From Novipirellula herctigrandis (GTDB taxonomy: Bacteria; Planctomycetota; Planctomycetia; Pirellulales; Pirellulaceae): 64,000 nt of DNA. A program made the position numbers and the translations under genes. A model generated the notes under the pieces. The model was not told where the DNA came from and ran no database searches. It saw only the letters and a program-made list of their open reading frames with translations. Positions 17,292-26,287 of the stretch are shown here, one piece after another. The first letter of the stretch is position 1. Each line of letters starts with the position of its first letter. The stretch spans positions 6,086,024-6,150,023 of the forward strand of contig SJPJ01000001.1 of the NCBI GenBank assembly GCA_007859835.1, given 5' to 3'.

Positions 17292-18623
17292 CTAGAACGT
17301 GATAACCGAGTCGATTCCGAATGTCGTTTGCTTGTCGCCATCTCTCAAACCAACCAACCTGCTGTCATCCCAGTCCCAACGGATTTCCGGTCGAACGGTG
17401 ACATTGGCGTGTGGCTTGTAATTGACACCCAGGGTCAAAGCATAGATGTCCGCGTCGGTTCCGACTGGAACTCCGGCGGTTCCTTCCGCGTTGTACCATT
17501 CAAACCGACCACCCAAAGCCAAGCAATCGTTGATGGTGCGAATTAGGTACTGGTTGACACCAAAGGTGTCGCGAACGGTGCCACCCATTCGATTTTCGCT
17601 GCTGAGCAAGTCAGATTGGAAAACGTATTGAAGGTTGTCCGTCAGCGAGACGTCAGCAACGATCGAATGCATGTAGCCTTTTTCTAATCCAGCTTGGTTG
17701 TTGGCAAAGATACCGCCAACGGCCGAATAGGTCACCGCGACATCGTCGCTGAGTGTCAAGGTAGCTCCGCCTAGGAACGCGTCACCATTATCTTCAAAAC
17801 CGCTGTCCCAGCCCATTACGTAGCCGCCGAAGAGCGAAAGCTTTTCCATTCCCGAGAAAGTTGCCAACGCACCGGTATGGGTAAACGGTTCGCTGTTGTA
17901 CATCGTGTATGCGTGGCTGTAGAAGAAGTTGCCGGTCGATTGCACGACTTCCCAACCGATGGTCGTATAGAAGTGCCCTGCTTTGACCGACCAATCGCCG
18001 TAGCCAGCTTCGGCATACAATTGTGGGATTGCGTGGCCGTATTGGTCTTGCGTTTCCCAGCTGTTGTCCCAGTGATCGTTGTCGATTCCGAAGGCTTGTG
18101 TGTCAGGGCCATCGGTGCCGTAGATATAGTCGATGCGTCCGCCGATGTCGAAACCGCATTCGGTATCGAGTGCTTTCTCAGCGAACAACCATGCTTGGTG
18201 AAGTTGTACTTCGCTTGGTTTGCTGTTGAATAGCGGAAGTGCTGCGGTATGGTAGCCAATGCTGGCCCATCCACCCACGGAAAAGTTTCCGCACTCGCCA
18301 AAGAGGACTAGCGGATCACCGAGATTGCACTCGCATGCACTATCAAAAATGCTGCCACATCCGCTGTCACAGCCGGAGTCGCATCCGCCGTCCATAAACT
18401 CCATGCCACAGGTCGGTTCACCGGCCGGGCAATCACAGGGCCCTTCACATCCACAGGTCGGTTCGGCGACTTCACAGCCACAATCGTCGCCGCCCAAGAA
18501 CCCGACTTGGGCGATTTGATCGACGCCTTGCAGATCATCTTGATAGTAAGCACGTTGGCCTTCGGCGGCAAAGCCGGTACCACAACACAGCATGGCGACT
18601 AACGCCAAGTAGTTTCGTTTCAT
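17292..18623 (-). CDS. beta-barrel porin (BBP2/OmpL-like) with Cys-rich N-terminus, copy 1
   Basis: The ATG at 18623 gives a 443-residue precursor with a signal peptide (MKRNYLALVAMLCCGTGFAA). Residues 48-111 hold 13 cysteines in CGC, CDC and CDSGCDSGC patterns. The remaining 330 residues are alternating beta strands ending in phenylalanine (TTFGIDSVITF), as expected for an outer-membrane barrel of the BBP2 type; GGRIDYIYGTDGPDTQAFG and GHFYTTIGWEVVQSTGNFFY are characteristic. It is closely similar over the barrel to the gene at 19055-20338, a clear tandem duplication. The Cys-rich segment may form disulfides with other envelope proteins (inference). Confidence 0.85.
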   Translation of the reverse strand: MKRNYLALVAMLCCGTGFAAEGQRAYYQDDLQGVDQIAQVGFLGGDDCGCEVAEPTCGCEGPCDCPAGEPTCGMEFMDGGCDSGCDSGCGSIFDSACECNLGDPLVLFGECGNFSVGGWASIGYHTAALPLFNSKPSEVQLHQAWLFAEKALDTECGFDIGGRIDYIYGTDGPDTQAFGIDNDHWDNSWETQDQYGHAIPQLYAEAGYGDWSVKAGHFYTTIGWEVVQSTGNFFYSHAYTMYNSEPFTHTGALATFSGMEKLSLFGGYVMGWDSGFEDNGDAFLGGATLTLSDDVAVTYSAVGGIFANNQAGLEKGYMHSIVADVSLTDNLQYVFQSDLLSSENRMGGTVRDTFGVNQYLIRTINDCLALGGRFEWYNAEGTAGVPVGTDADIYALTLGVNYKPHANVTVRPEIRWDWDDSRLVGLRDGDKQTTFGIDSVITF

Positions 18624-18987
18624 TTTTGCGGACTCCCCATCCGTAAGCCTTGTCCGATCACGTTCTTCTAGAAACTGATTTGGATCGGTAATTTGCAAGC
18701 AAAAGAAACCCATTCCACATAAATGGGTTCGTTCACCGCTAAAAAACTCGCTGTTTCTGATGCCGTTTCCCTTGAAGCGGCACAGCGAGCACCTCTCGCC
18801 TAGGCGGGACTATCGGCATGACCCATAGGGTAAGTTGAGTCACTTGAGTCAGAGAATTGGCTATCGGTTAGACCGTTGGTGCTTATTTGGTAAGGTTTGC
18901 CGGTTAGCAAGAGTGGGCTCGGAAATGGAGTCAATAACGGGGGCAAACATGGGGGATGTTTCCACACTATTCGGGGTGTCAAGACGC
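18624..18987. other. intergenic region between tandem porin genes
   Basis: About 360 bp between the first porin start and the terminator of the second. It should hold the promoter of the first porin. The segment around 18783-18825 contains short inverted repeats (GCGAG/CTCGC, GCCTAGGC) but no terminator-like T-tract. No gene is seen. Confidence 0.5.
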
Positions 18988-19037
18988 GAAAAAACCCGGT
19001 TGTCTGGATACCAGACAACCGGGTTTTCGTTTTTTTA
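18988..19037. terminator. strong bidirectional terminator
   Basis: A stem of about 15 bp (AACCCGGTTGTCTGG with CCAGACAACCGGGTT) has a 4-nt loop and A/T runs on both sides. It follows the second porin on the minus strand by about 18 bp. Confidence 0.93.
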
Positions 19038-19054
19038 ATTTCTAAACCGTTTGC

Positions 19055-20338
19055 TTAGAAAGTGAAGATCGAGTCGATTCCGAAGGTGGTTTGGCTGTCG
19101 CCATCTTCAAGGCCAACCACTTGGTCGTCATCCCAATCCCAGCGGATTTCAGGACGCACGGTGACATTGGCGTGAGGCTTGTAATTGGCACCAAGCGTTA
19201 GAGCGTAGATGTCTGCGTCGTTGCCAACTGCCGAATAGATACCTTCTTCGTTGTACCATTCAAAACGGCCACCGAATGCCCAGCAATCGTTGACGGTGTA
19301 GATCAGGTATTGATTGATATCGAAGGTTTCTCTTTGCTTGCTGTCATCACGATTGTCTGCAGTCAGATAATCGGTTTGGAAGATGTACTGCAAGTTGTCC
19401 GAAAGAGCCAAGTCCGCAACGATCGACTGCATGTAGCCTTTTGCATAGGAGTTTTGGTTGTTTGCGAACACACCACCGACGGTAGCGTAAGTGACGGTCA
19501 AATCATCCGTAAGACCGACCGACAAACCGCCTAGGAACGCATCGCCGTTGTCTTCAAAACCGCTGTCCCAGCCCATGACGTATCCGCCGTATGCCGTGAC
19601 GTCGTCATTGACGTTGTAGGTTGCCAAAGCACCCGTGTGCGTAAACGGCTCGCTGTTGTTCATCGTGTAAGCGTGGCTGTAGAAGAAGTTGCCGGTCGCT
19701 TGAACCACTTCCCAACCGATGATCGTGTAGAAGTGACCAACTTTGACCGACAAGTCACCGTAGCCGGCTTCCATGTACAACTGAGGAATCGCTTGGCCAT
19801 AGCCTAAGTTATCAGGGCCGTTGTCCCAGCTATTGTCCCAGCTATTGTTGTCGATGCCGAAAGCTTGGGTGTTCGGTCCATCGGTACCATATAAGTAATC
19901 GATACGCCCACCGATGTCGAAACCGCAGCTTGTGTCGATTGCCTTTTCAGCGAACAACCAAGCTTGTTGAAGCTGGAGTTCGTTGTCTCGATTATTGAAC
20001 AATGGGATGGACTTGCTGGAGTACCCCGTTTGCAACCAACCACCAGCGGACCAGCCGCTGTCGGTCGATCCGAACAATTCCCACGGGTCTCCGAGGCAGC
20101 AGTCGCCAGCGAGGCATCCAAGGTCAACACAACCGGCTGAATCACATCCACTGTCGCAGCATCCGCTGTCACAACTTGGTGCAACCGCTTCACATCCACA
20201 AACTGGCTCGCCACAATCGCATGCAGCTACTGCACAGTGTGAAACCAGCGAAATATTGTTTGCTTGATCGCCAAATGCGTTTGCGCCGCTCATACCGCAG
20301 GCAACCATAGCGATCATTGCGAGTTTGCTAATTTTCAT
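19055..20338 (-). CDS. beta-barrel porin (BBP2/OmpL-like) with Cys-rich N-terminus, copy 2
   Basis: The ATG at 20338 gives a 427-residue precursor with a signal peptide (MKISKLAMIAMVACGMSGANA). Residues 35-81 contain 13 cysteines (CDCGEPVCGC, CDSGCCDSGCDSAGC), as many as in copy 1 although the spacing differs. The barrel part matches copy 1 almost block for block, including GIDNNSWDNSW, SHAYTMNNSEPFTHTGALAT and KPHANVTVRPEIRWDWDD. Both end in phenylalanine. As an outer-membrane channel it may have different solute choice or regulation from copy 1. Its own terminator separates it from copy 1, so the two can be expressed independently. Confidence 0.85.
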   Translation of the reverse strand: MKISKLAMIAMVACGMSGANAFGDQANNISLVSHCAVAACDCGEPVCGCEAVAPSCDSGCCDSGCDSAGCVDLGCLAGDCCLGDPWELFGSTDSGWSAGGWLQTGYSSKSIPLFNNRDNELQLQQAWLFAEKAIDTSCGFDIGGRIDYLYGTDGPNTQAFGIDNNSWDNSWDNGPDNLGYGQAIPQLYMEAGYGDLSVKVGHFYTIIGWEVVQATGNFFYSHAYTMNNSEPFTHTGALATYNVNDDVTAYGGYVMGWDSGFEDNGDAFLGGLSVGLTDDLTVTYATVGGVFANNQNSYAKGYMQSIVADLALSDNLQYIFQTDYLTADNRDDSKQRETFDINQYLIYTVNDCWAFGGRFEWYNEEGIYSAVGNDADIYALTLGANYKPHANVTVRPEIRWDWDDDQVVGLEDGDSQTTFGIDSIFTF

Positions 20339-20947
20339 CTTTTGTTCCTTACTCCCCAAAATCCGTAGCGGGTGGTTTTGTCTTGCAATTGCCGCGTGGT
20401 ACCCAATAACGAATCGTTCGCTACCGAGATTTACAGGAAAGGGCTTTCCCGTTTCTCCAGGTCGCTCGGTGTCGAGATTTCCGCCTGACCCACATTTCTT
20501 TCGAAAGTTGTGTCAATTTAGACAATCGACTTCCTAGCACCACGCTAAGTCTTCCCTGTGGATATCGGAGTGCCGGTTGGCTTCAAGCGTCAAGTTATCG
20601 CGAATTTCGGAGCCAAATTCCTCTTGGGGTGTCATGGGAAATCACTACGCAACCCTTGTCATCTAGCAAAAGAATGCCCCTTGGTCCGGTTGCTTTGATA
20701 TGTGGAAATATGACAGTCAGGCAGGATAATTGACTTGTCTAGCTCGCTCTGTCTTAAATCACTCGACAAAACGCTCCGAGTGGTCTTGTTCTTAACGGTA
20801 TCTGTACGAAACGAGCCTGCTGCGCCAGAATCGAGCATCGAAAAGACAGGATTGGGCATTGAAAACGGTTAGCCAGCGAGCATCGTGGCACCGGCTCGAC
20901 ACGTCTTTTTTGTTTTTCTACCCGCAAATTACAAAGTGAATTTCCCG
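20339..20947. other. 609-bp divergent intergenic region
   Basis: It lies between the second porin gene and ftsY, which are divergent, so it should hold both promoters. No gene, repeat or RNA family is recognisable. A 66-residue minus-strand frame at 20659-20859 has no protein character. Confidence 0.5.
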
Positions 20948-21949
20948 ATGGCGTTTTGGCGTTCCAAGAAAACTGATCCCACCGAAACCAGTGAATCCGA
21001 CTCGGCAGCGGCTGCTCAAAAGCCAGAGCAAGCGATGGGGATTCTTGCCAAAATGAGGTCGGGACTCCAAAAAACCCGTAGCACGCTCAACACCGATATA
21101 CGCGACCTGTTCAAAAGTGAAGGTCGTTTGGTGGATGATGCTTTGCTCGATGACTTGTTCGCCAAACTGATCCGTACCGATATGGGGACGGGACCGGCCG
21201 AGACGATCCGCGATGATGTAGCTAAACGGCTTCGTGGCCGTGTTGTTAAGCTCGATGAAGTCCTCGAAACGATCACCGAGCAGACTCAGTCGATGCTTTC
21301 GCAAGAGTCAACGGAACTTCGTCTTGCCGATTCGCCGCCCACGGTGATTCTCGTCGTTGGCGTCAACGGCAGTGGCAAGACGACCTCTATCGGAAAGCTC
21401 GCTTACCACCTTCACCACACCGGACACAAAGTCGTCCTCGGTGCTGCCGACACGTTCCGCGCTGCTGCGGTCGAGCAATTGACCGTCTGGGCTGGCCGAA
21501 TCGGATGCGACATCGTGACCGGTAATGAAGGTGTCGATCCGGCAAGTGTGGCGTACCAAACGGTCGAAAAAGCGATCGACCTGGGGGCCGATGTCGTCAT
21601 CATCGACACCGCTGGCCGATTGCAAACGCAAACCAATTTGATGCAGCAACTTGAAAAGATCCGCCGCGTAGTCGAAAAGAAAATCGAAGGCGCTCCGCAC
21701 GAGGTGCTGCTCGTGCTCGATGCCACGGCCGGCCAAAATGCGATCAGTCAAGCAAAAGGATTTAGCGAAGCCGCAGGTTGTACCGGAATCATCCTGGCGA
21801 AACTCGACGGATCCGCCAAAGGCGGCGTGATTCTGCCGATTCGTGAACAATTCCAATTGCCGGTCAAGTTCGTCGGCCTCGGTGAAAAGGTGGAAGACAT
21901 CGCCGTGTTTGATCCCGATTCGTTCGCGCGAGCTCTTTTTACGGAGTAA
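20948..21949 (+). CDS. ftsY: signal recognition particle receptor FtsY
   Basis: FtsY is the SRP receptor GTPase that directs ribosomes to the inner membrane. The ATG at 20948 gives 333 residues with a short N-terminal region (Lys/Ser/Glu-rich) and the NG domain. G1 is GVNGSGKTT (residues 138-146), followed by ADTFRAAAVEQL, DTAGRLQTQTNL, and KLDGSAKGGVIL. The long acidic A-domain of E. coli FtsY is absent, as in many bacteria. An in-frame start at 20885 would add a tail with no typical features. The miaE gene follows after 6 bp, so both are probably one transcript. Confidence 0.97.
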   Translation: MAFWRSKKTDPTETSESDSAAAAQKPEQAMGILAKMRSGLQKTRSTLNTDIRDLFKSEGRLVDDALLDDLFAKLIRTDMGTGPAETIRDDVAKRLRGRVVKLDEVLETITEQTQSMLSQESTELRLADSPPTVILVVGVNGSGKTTSIGKLAYHLHHTGHKVVLGAADTFRAAAVEQLTVWAGRIGCDIVTGNEGVDPASVAYQTVEKAIDLGADVVIIDTAGRLQTQTNLMQQLEKIRRVVEKKIEGAPHEVLLVLDATAGQNAISQAKGFSEAAGCTGIILAKLDGSAKGGVILPIREQFQLPVKFVGLGEKVEDIAVFDPDSFARALFTE

Positions 21950-21955
21950 CTCGTC

Positions 21956-22537
21956 ATGCTGCATCTGAAAACCGCTTCCCAAAAACGTTGGCTCACACAG
22001 GTCGACGCGAATCTTGAAGAAGTGCTCATCGATCACGCTCACTGCGAACGTAAAGCTGCATCGACGGCAATGAATTTGATCAATGCCTACACGGAAAATC
22101 GAGATCTGTGTCACGAAATGAAGCGAATCGTCGAAGAGGAACTCGAACATTTCGAGATGGTCCTTGCCCTGCTCGATCAACGTGGGATCGTGTTTCGTCG
22201 ATTAGCCGTCGGACCGTACGGCCGCCGATTGAACCAACTGGTTCGCCCGTCCGAACCTCTCCGCGGTATCGATCGGTTGCTTGTCGCATCGCTGATCGAA
22301 GCGAGAAGCTGTGAGCGGTTCAGTCTGCTAGCGGACCACATTCGCGACCGTGATGCGGAACTAGCTGATTTTTACGAGAGTCTGTTTGAAAGCGAAGCCA
22401 GGCACCATTCGACCTACGTTCGGCTTGCGGAGCATTTTGCACCCAGAGAAACGGTCCGAGAACGACTGGACCAACTGTCCGCCTCGGAAAGTGAAATCAT
22501 CCGCGAAGGATCAAGCCTCGTGCGTATGCACAGCTAG
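21956..22537 (+). CDS. miaE: tRNA 2-methylthio-N6-isopentenyl adenosine(37) hydroxylase MiaE
   Basis: MiaE hydroxylates the isopentenyl group of ms2i6A37 in tRNA, using a non-heme diiron site. The 193-residue, all-helical protein has the ligands expected for that family: Glu31 in DHAHCERKAA, Glu62 and His65 in EEELEHFEM, Glu115 in LIEARSCERF, and Glu147 and His150 in FESEARHHSTY. It follows ftsY by 6 bp. The reaction needs O2, in line with an aerobic lifestyle. Neither miaA nor miaB, which make the substrate, is in this window. Confidence 0.93.
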   Translation: MLHLKTASQKRWLTQVDANLEEVLIDHAHCERKAASTAMNLINAYTENRDLCHEMKRIVEEELEHFEMVLALLDQRGIVFRRLAVGPYGRRLNQLVRPSEPLRGIDRLLVASLIEARSCERFSLLADHIRDRDAELADFYESLFESEARHHSTYVRLAEHFAPRETVRERLDQLSASESEIIREGSSLVRMHS

Positions 22538-22639
22538 GCGTTGTTTCACGGCTCAAGTAGGCAGGACCGACCAACGGGAGCTTGCGGCCTACAAGTTTCA
22601 CGCTTGTGGCCATGATCGTTTCGGATCTGCTTTGCCTTT

Positions 22640-22664
22640 GTGGTCCTTGTTGACCACCTTTTTC
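22640..22664 (+). terminator. possible terminator after miaE
   Basis: A 6-bp stem (GTGGTC with GACCAC) around a 6-nt loop is followed by CTTTTTCCC. It lies about 100 bp after miaE and before the next gene. The stem is short, so this is tentative. A second hairpin (GGCC-ACAAG with CTTGTGGCC) at 22586-22612 has no T-tract. Confidence 0.35.
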
Positions 22665-22806
22665 CCTGTTCTAAATTTCCAACGTCCGGCCACCAACCGG
22701 ATCTTTTTCCAAGACGGAAACACGGAGCAAAACGCTGTTTTGTTCACCCGGAACGAATCCGGCAAATCGATGGTTTGGATGTTTGAATCGGAAAAAGGAT
22801 ATTGCC

Positions 22807-23886
22807 ATGTTTCGGAAACCCCTCGCTTTCACGCTCGCGACAATTCTCAGTTCGATCGCATTCTCGCACGCCGAACCAACCCAGGCCGCCAATCATTCGG
22901 ATGCACCTGAGATTTACTTTGACTTGCCAATTGTCACCGCAGCGGTTCCCTGTGCACGCAGCGGCTCAGGAGGATTAGTCGATATCGAACTTCGTCTTTC
23001 GTCCATGATCGTTGCACCGGAGCCGAAAAAGATCGACCAGTGGATTGTTCGCTGCCAACCTCGCAGTAGCGAAGTTCAAATCGCCGACTACGCTCCGCGA
23101 ACCGAGGTCGCGAGCGGAATCGCCGGTCCGATTCAAATCAAGACGACCGATGAAAGCAGCAAATCCGTTGGCCTCTCCATCGACGGTGCCTACGGCAACT
23201 TGGCTCATGGCAACGTGGGAGCGGATCGGGGCAGCAAAAAGTTCGAATCGCTGCAATATGATCGAATCGCACCGGTGCAAGCCGTGACTGCGTCGGGGAC
23301 GATCAACCGCGGTCGCGGTGTTTACTTCAAATTGAAATGGACCGAACAACAAGTCCTCGAAGGTGAAAAGACCTTCCAACTCACACTGAGCGTCCCTGCA
23401 AATTGGCGAGGCGGTCTGGTTGACGTATCGGTCATCGCGCAAAGCGAAAAGAAATCGTTCGGCGGTTGGGACAGCGAAGTGGTCACACTTGGAAAAGCCA
23501 ACTTTGTCGTCGCGGTTTATGGCGAGGGGGACAATGATGCAATGCACGCAGCCAAGTCGCTCGCCGCATCCGAAGAGGCCCTTCGCAAAGCGGCGATGGC
23601 GAATCAACGTAGCCCCAACCCGATTACTGGCTTGATGCGAAATGTCACGAGCCTTTTCGATTCGAACAAACAAGAATTGTCTGACCGTTGGCTCGAGCGT
23701 TTACTGCTCGAAGGAACAAGCCCGCATGTGGACAAGCAAATCTTGGCACTGCCTGTTGCCACGCGAGTGGCCGCACTCGACTATTGCGACGCCCGCCAAA
23801 CATTTGTCAATCTCAATGAAAGCTCTGACGATACCAACCGCTACGTTGCTGCTAAACCGGCCATGAAAAGAGTTGTGAACGAGTAA
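22807..23886 (+). CDS. secreted protein of unknown function
   Basis: The ATG at 22807 gives 359 residues with a signal peptide (MFRKPLAFTLATILSSIAFS, then a small-residue cleavage region HAEPTQA). The next 220 residues look beta-rich, without a family I recognise. A helical stretch follows (AMHAAKSLAASEEALRKAAM), then a segment rich in Leu and Asp. No catalytic motif is visible. It lies 270 bp after miaE on the same strand and converges on the ABC permease gene. Probably periplasmic; no function assigned. Confidence 0.65.
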   Translation: MFRKPLAFTLATILSSIAFSHAEPTQAANHSDAPEIYFDLPIVTAAVPCARSGSGGLVDIELRLSSMIVAPEPKKIDQWIVRCQPRSSEVQIADYAPRTEVASGIAGPIQIKTTDESSKSVGLSIDGAYGNLAHGNVGADRGSKKFESLQYDRIAPVQAVTASGTINRGRGVYFKLKWTEQQVLEGEKTFQLTLSVPANWRGGLVDVSVIAQSEKKSFGGWDSEVVTLGKANFVVAVYGEGDNDAMHAAKSLAASEEALRKAAMANQRSPNPITGLMRNVTSLFDSNKQELSDRWLERLLLEGTSPHVDKQILALPVATRVAALDYCDARQTFVNLNESSDDTNRYVAAKPAMKRVVNE

Positions 23887-23920
23887 AGACTCCGCAGGGC
23901 CGATTGGCCGACCTGTCGGT

Positions 23921-26287
23921 CTATTTACGGATTCTCGCGATAGCGGTCTGATGATCGCGGGTCCAGTTGGCGAATTGCGAACGCGCAGTGCTCGTCGGTT
24001 GTACACCGACTTGCGACCACAGCTTTTGCCATTCCAGATATTCGAGTGAGTCTTGCTGCGGCAGTCCTGTGGCAATTCTATCGTGTGTCATCTTAACCGC
24101 TTCGTCCAAGAATCGATCGGCTCGCCTGCGTTCGAATGGCAGCCACGCAATCATATGAGAGACCGACTGATTCGAAAAATTCTTCTGGTATCCATAACCT
24201 TCTTGATACCAGGATTGATCCTGATAGTTTCGCCACGCTTGGACCAACGCTACTTCACGCGATCGTTTACGTAGTTCAGCGTCAGGAATCATGGCTGCGA
24301 TTTCGGCCATCTGCTCGGGAGTGCCGAGCGACGCATCCATGTTATTGATTAACAATGCTTCAGCAGGATCGGCAATCGCTGTCAGAAGGTACAGGTCACC
24401 ACGTACCTCGGCAACTTCCTCGCGAACCACATGCGACCATTTTGCCAAGACTTGAAGTGCCAAACGTTTCGCTTCGGTCAGGTTCTCGTCCCGAAGTCGT
24501 TCATTGGCTAGAAGATCGTGATCGGACGTGAATAGTGCTTTGAGTTGAGAGAACCCGACATTGTTTCCAATCCCATTTTTGTCAGCTAACTCATTTTTCA
24601 GCTTTGGGATGATGTCAGTGAGTTCAGGCACCAAAAGATAGTAGCCCGACGATCGGCCGTATGCGTTCGGACTAATTTCCACGTTCTGGCGGTCTTGGAT
24701 TTTCTGCGGCAATGCAGCCTGCCACGCATCGCTCTTGGCAAACATTGCCGTTCGCCAATCCTCGCGGAACGATGGTGTCGTTGAAACTCTCGCTACATAG
24801 ATCGTCAAGATCGGAACCAGAGCTGCTGCCGCACCGTACCCGAACGCTCGAATGTAAAACGGTTTTTCAGGTCGTTCCGAAAGCCACCTGGGCGTTAATC
24901 GCCATGTTGCAAACAGGAGGACCACAACCGCGATCGCAATCACCGGAATGTAAGTCGGGTAAAACGCAAACGTTGCTACTGCGAGCATCGTATAAAAAAT
25001 GACAATGATGGGCGCTACTAGAAAACTTAAGATTGGGCGAGCCGTGATTTGACTCGCAAACTGGCTGACTGCAAAAACAACGACTAGCATTCCTGCGAAT
25101 GACAGATTCACAGGCCATGTATCGAGATGCTTGCCCGCCGACGGAGCGAGGGTTAACGCAGCGATGGCAAGGCATGCCAAACCTGGGACAAGCAGTCTTG
25201 TCCACCAAATCATCGTCGGACTAATGCCACGGTCAGCAAAATAGCTGCACCTTCGACGAACGCTGTCCCCGTAAAATACTAAGACGCCTAGCCAAATCAC
25301 GCATAGAAACAGAATCGGAAACGCCAGCTCTTGAAAATGTTGAAACAAATTTCGTTGGCCGTAACTCGGCATCGGAACGAGCTTTAGCCACAGCAACGAA
25401 ACAATCGCAAGCAGAACCAAGGCGGACGCAAGTGGTGCGATTTGCCGCGATTGTTGCCACATCAAAGCTCGATAAGGAGTTGGCTTTCCCTTCACGTGAA
25501 TTAATCTTGCAGGCGGTCGATAGGGACGTCCAAGGTCATCCGACAGTCCGAGCAAATAGGAACGCTCGGCATTGATCATGCGTCGTTTGCCCAACCAACG
25601 TTGCAGCATCCATAGAATGATTAGATAGCCAATACCCAAAAGGCACAGCGCCAACATTGGGAATCCGCCGAAAGGTTCGACCGGATAGGCACGATGGAAC
25701 GGATCCAGGAACCAGCTCTTTGCGAAAATTCCCGAAAAGATCGACTGCGCGATCATCAGCGGCATCAGCAATAGCAACGCTCCGATCGGAGATCGAATCA
25801 GGTAGGCGGTTACAAACCCCGTCAACAGTAACAGCAGGCTGTAAAACAGCAGCGAAGCGACACCGGCATACGAAAATAAGTCCGATGCCATCGCGTCGTA
25901 TTGATGTGGAATCGCGATACTGACGATAAACACGACCAAGGACGCAATCGCCCAGACGCCAAGTAAGGATAAGAACGCGACGATCAACTTCGAACCGACT
26001 ACATGTTGCCACTTCACCGGCAGTGTACGAAGCCACCGCAGCGTTCCAGCGTCTTCCTCGGTGCCAACCAACATCGCCGGAGCACCGATCGCTAACAGGT
26101 TTGGCATCAAAATCCAAAGGCTCAGGAACGGACCAATCGTCCAAGTTTGGGTTCCAGCAAGGTAACCGCCAATCACGGCGATCAAATGAAAGGCAACGAT
26201 TCCCGCTACCACTGCGATCACAAGCGGTTTGATCGTGATCGCGTCTTTCCAAATCAAACGAGTCATCGCTGCGCTTGTATTCATCAT
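23921..26287 (-). CDS. ABC-2 type transporter permease with large C-terminal domain
   Basis: The 788-residue protein has two blocks of membrane helices, at about residues 15-230 and 285-510, then about 275 residues of soluble, mostly helical sequence. The first block has the ABC-2 pattern (PAMLVGTEEDAGTLRWLRTLPV), where the element that contacts the ATPase is recognisable. It overlaps the ATPase stop by ATGA, so translation is coupled. With the ATPase and the GntR regulator it forms a three-gene unit. The substrate of the exporter is not evident. The C-terminal domain is unusual for this family and may be extracytoplasmic. Confidence 0.85.
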   Translation of the reverse strand: MMNTSAAMTRLIWKDAITIKPLVIAVVAGIVAFHLIAVIGGYLAGTQTWTIGPFLSLWILMPNLLAIGAPAMLVGTEEDAGTLRWLRTLPVKWQHVVGSKLIVAFLSLLGVWAIASLVVFIVSIAIPHQYDAMASDLFSYAGVASLLFYSLLLLLTGFVTAYLIRSPIGALLLLMPLMIAQSIFSGIFAKSWFLDPFHRAYPVEPFGGFPMLALCLLGIGYLIILWMLQRWLGKRRMINAERSYLLGLSDDLGRPYRPPARLIHVKGKPTPYRALMWQQSRQIAPLASALVLLAIVSLLWLKLVPMPSYGQRNLFQHFQELAFPILFLCVIWLGVLVFYGDSVRRRCSYFADRGISPTMIWWTRLLVPGLACLAIAALTLAPSAGKHLDTWPVNLSFAGMLVVVFAVSQFASQITARPILSFLVAPIIVIFYTMLAVATFAFYPTYIPVIAIAVVVLLFATWRLTPRWLSERPEKPFYIRAFGYGAAAALVPILTIYVARVSTTPSFREDWRTAMFAKSDAWQAALPQKIQDRQNVEISPNAYGRSSGYYLLVPELTDIIPKLKNELADKNGIGNNVGFSQLKALFTSDHDLLANERLRDENLTEAKRLALQVLAKWSHVVREEVAEVRGDLYLLTAIADPAEALLINNMDASLGTPEQMAEIAAMIPDAELRKRSREVALVQAWRNYQDQSWYQEGYGYQKNFSNQSVSHMIAWLPFERRRADRFLDEAVKMTHDRIATGLPQQDSLEYLEWQKLWSQVGVQPTSTARSQFANWTRDHQTAIARIRK

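Noticed and set aside
21308..22180. 290-codon minus-strand frame opposite ftsY and miaE
   Set aside because: Both genes on the plus strand have clear catalytic motifs; this is a shadow.
22586..22612. Hairpin GGCC-ACAAG/CTTGTGGCC as a terminator or dispersed repeat
   Set aside because: No T-tract follows and no second copy is found in the window.
22975..23673. 232-codon minus-strand frame opposite the secreted unknown
   Set aside because: The plus-strand frame has a proper start and signal peptide and is longer; the antisense frame has neither.
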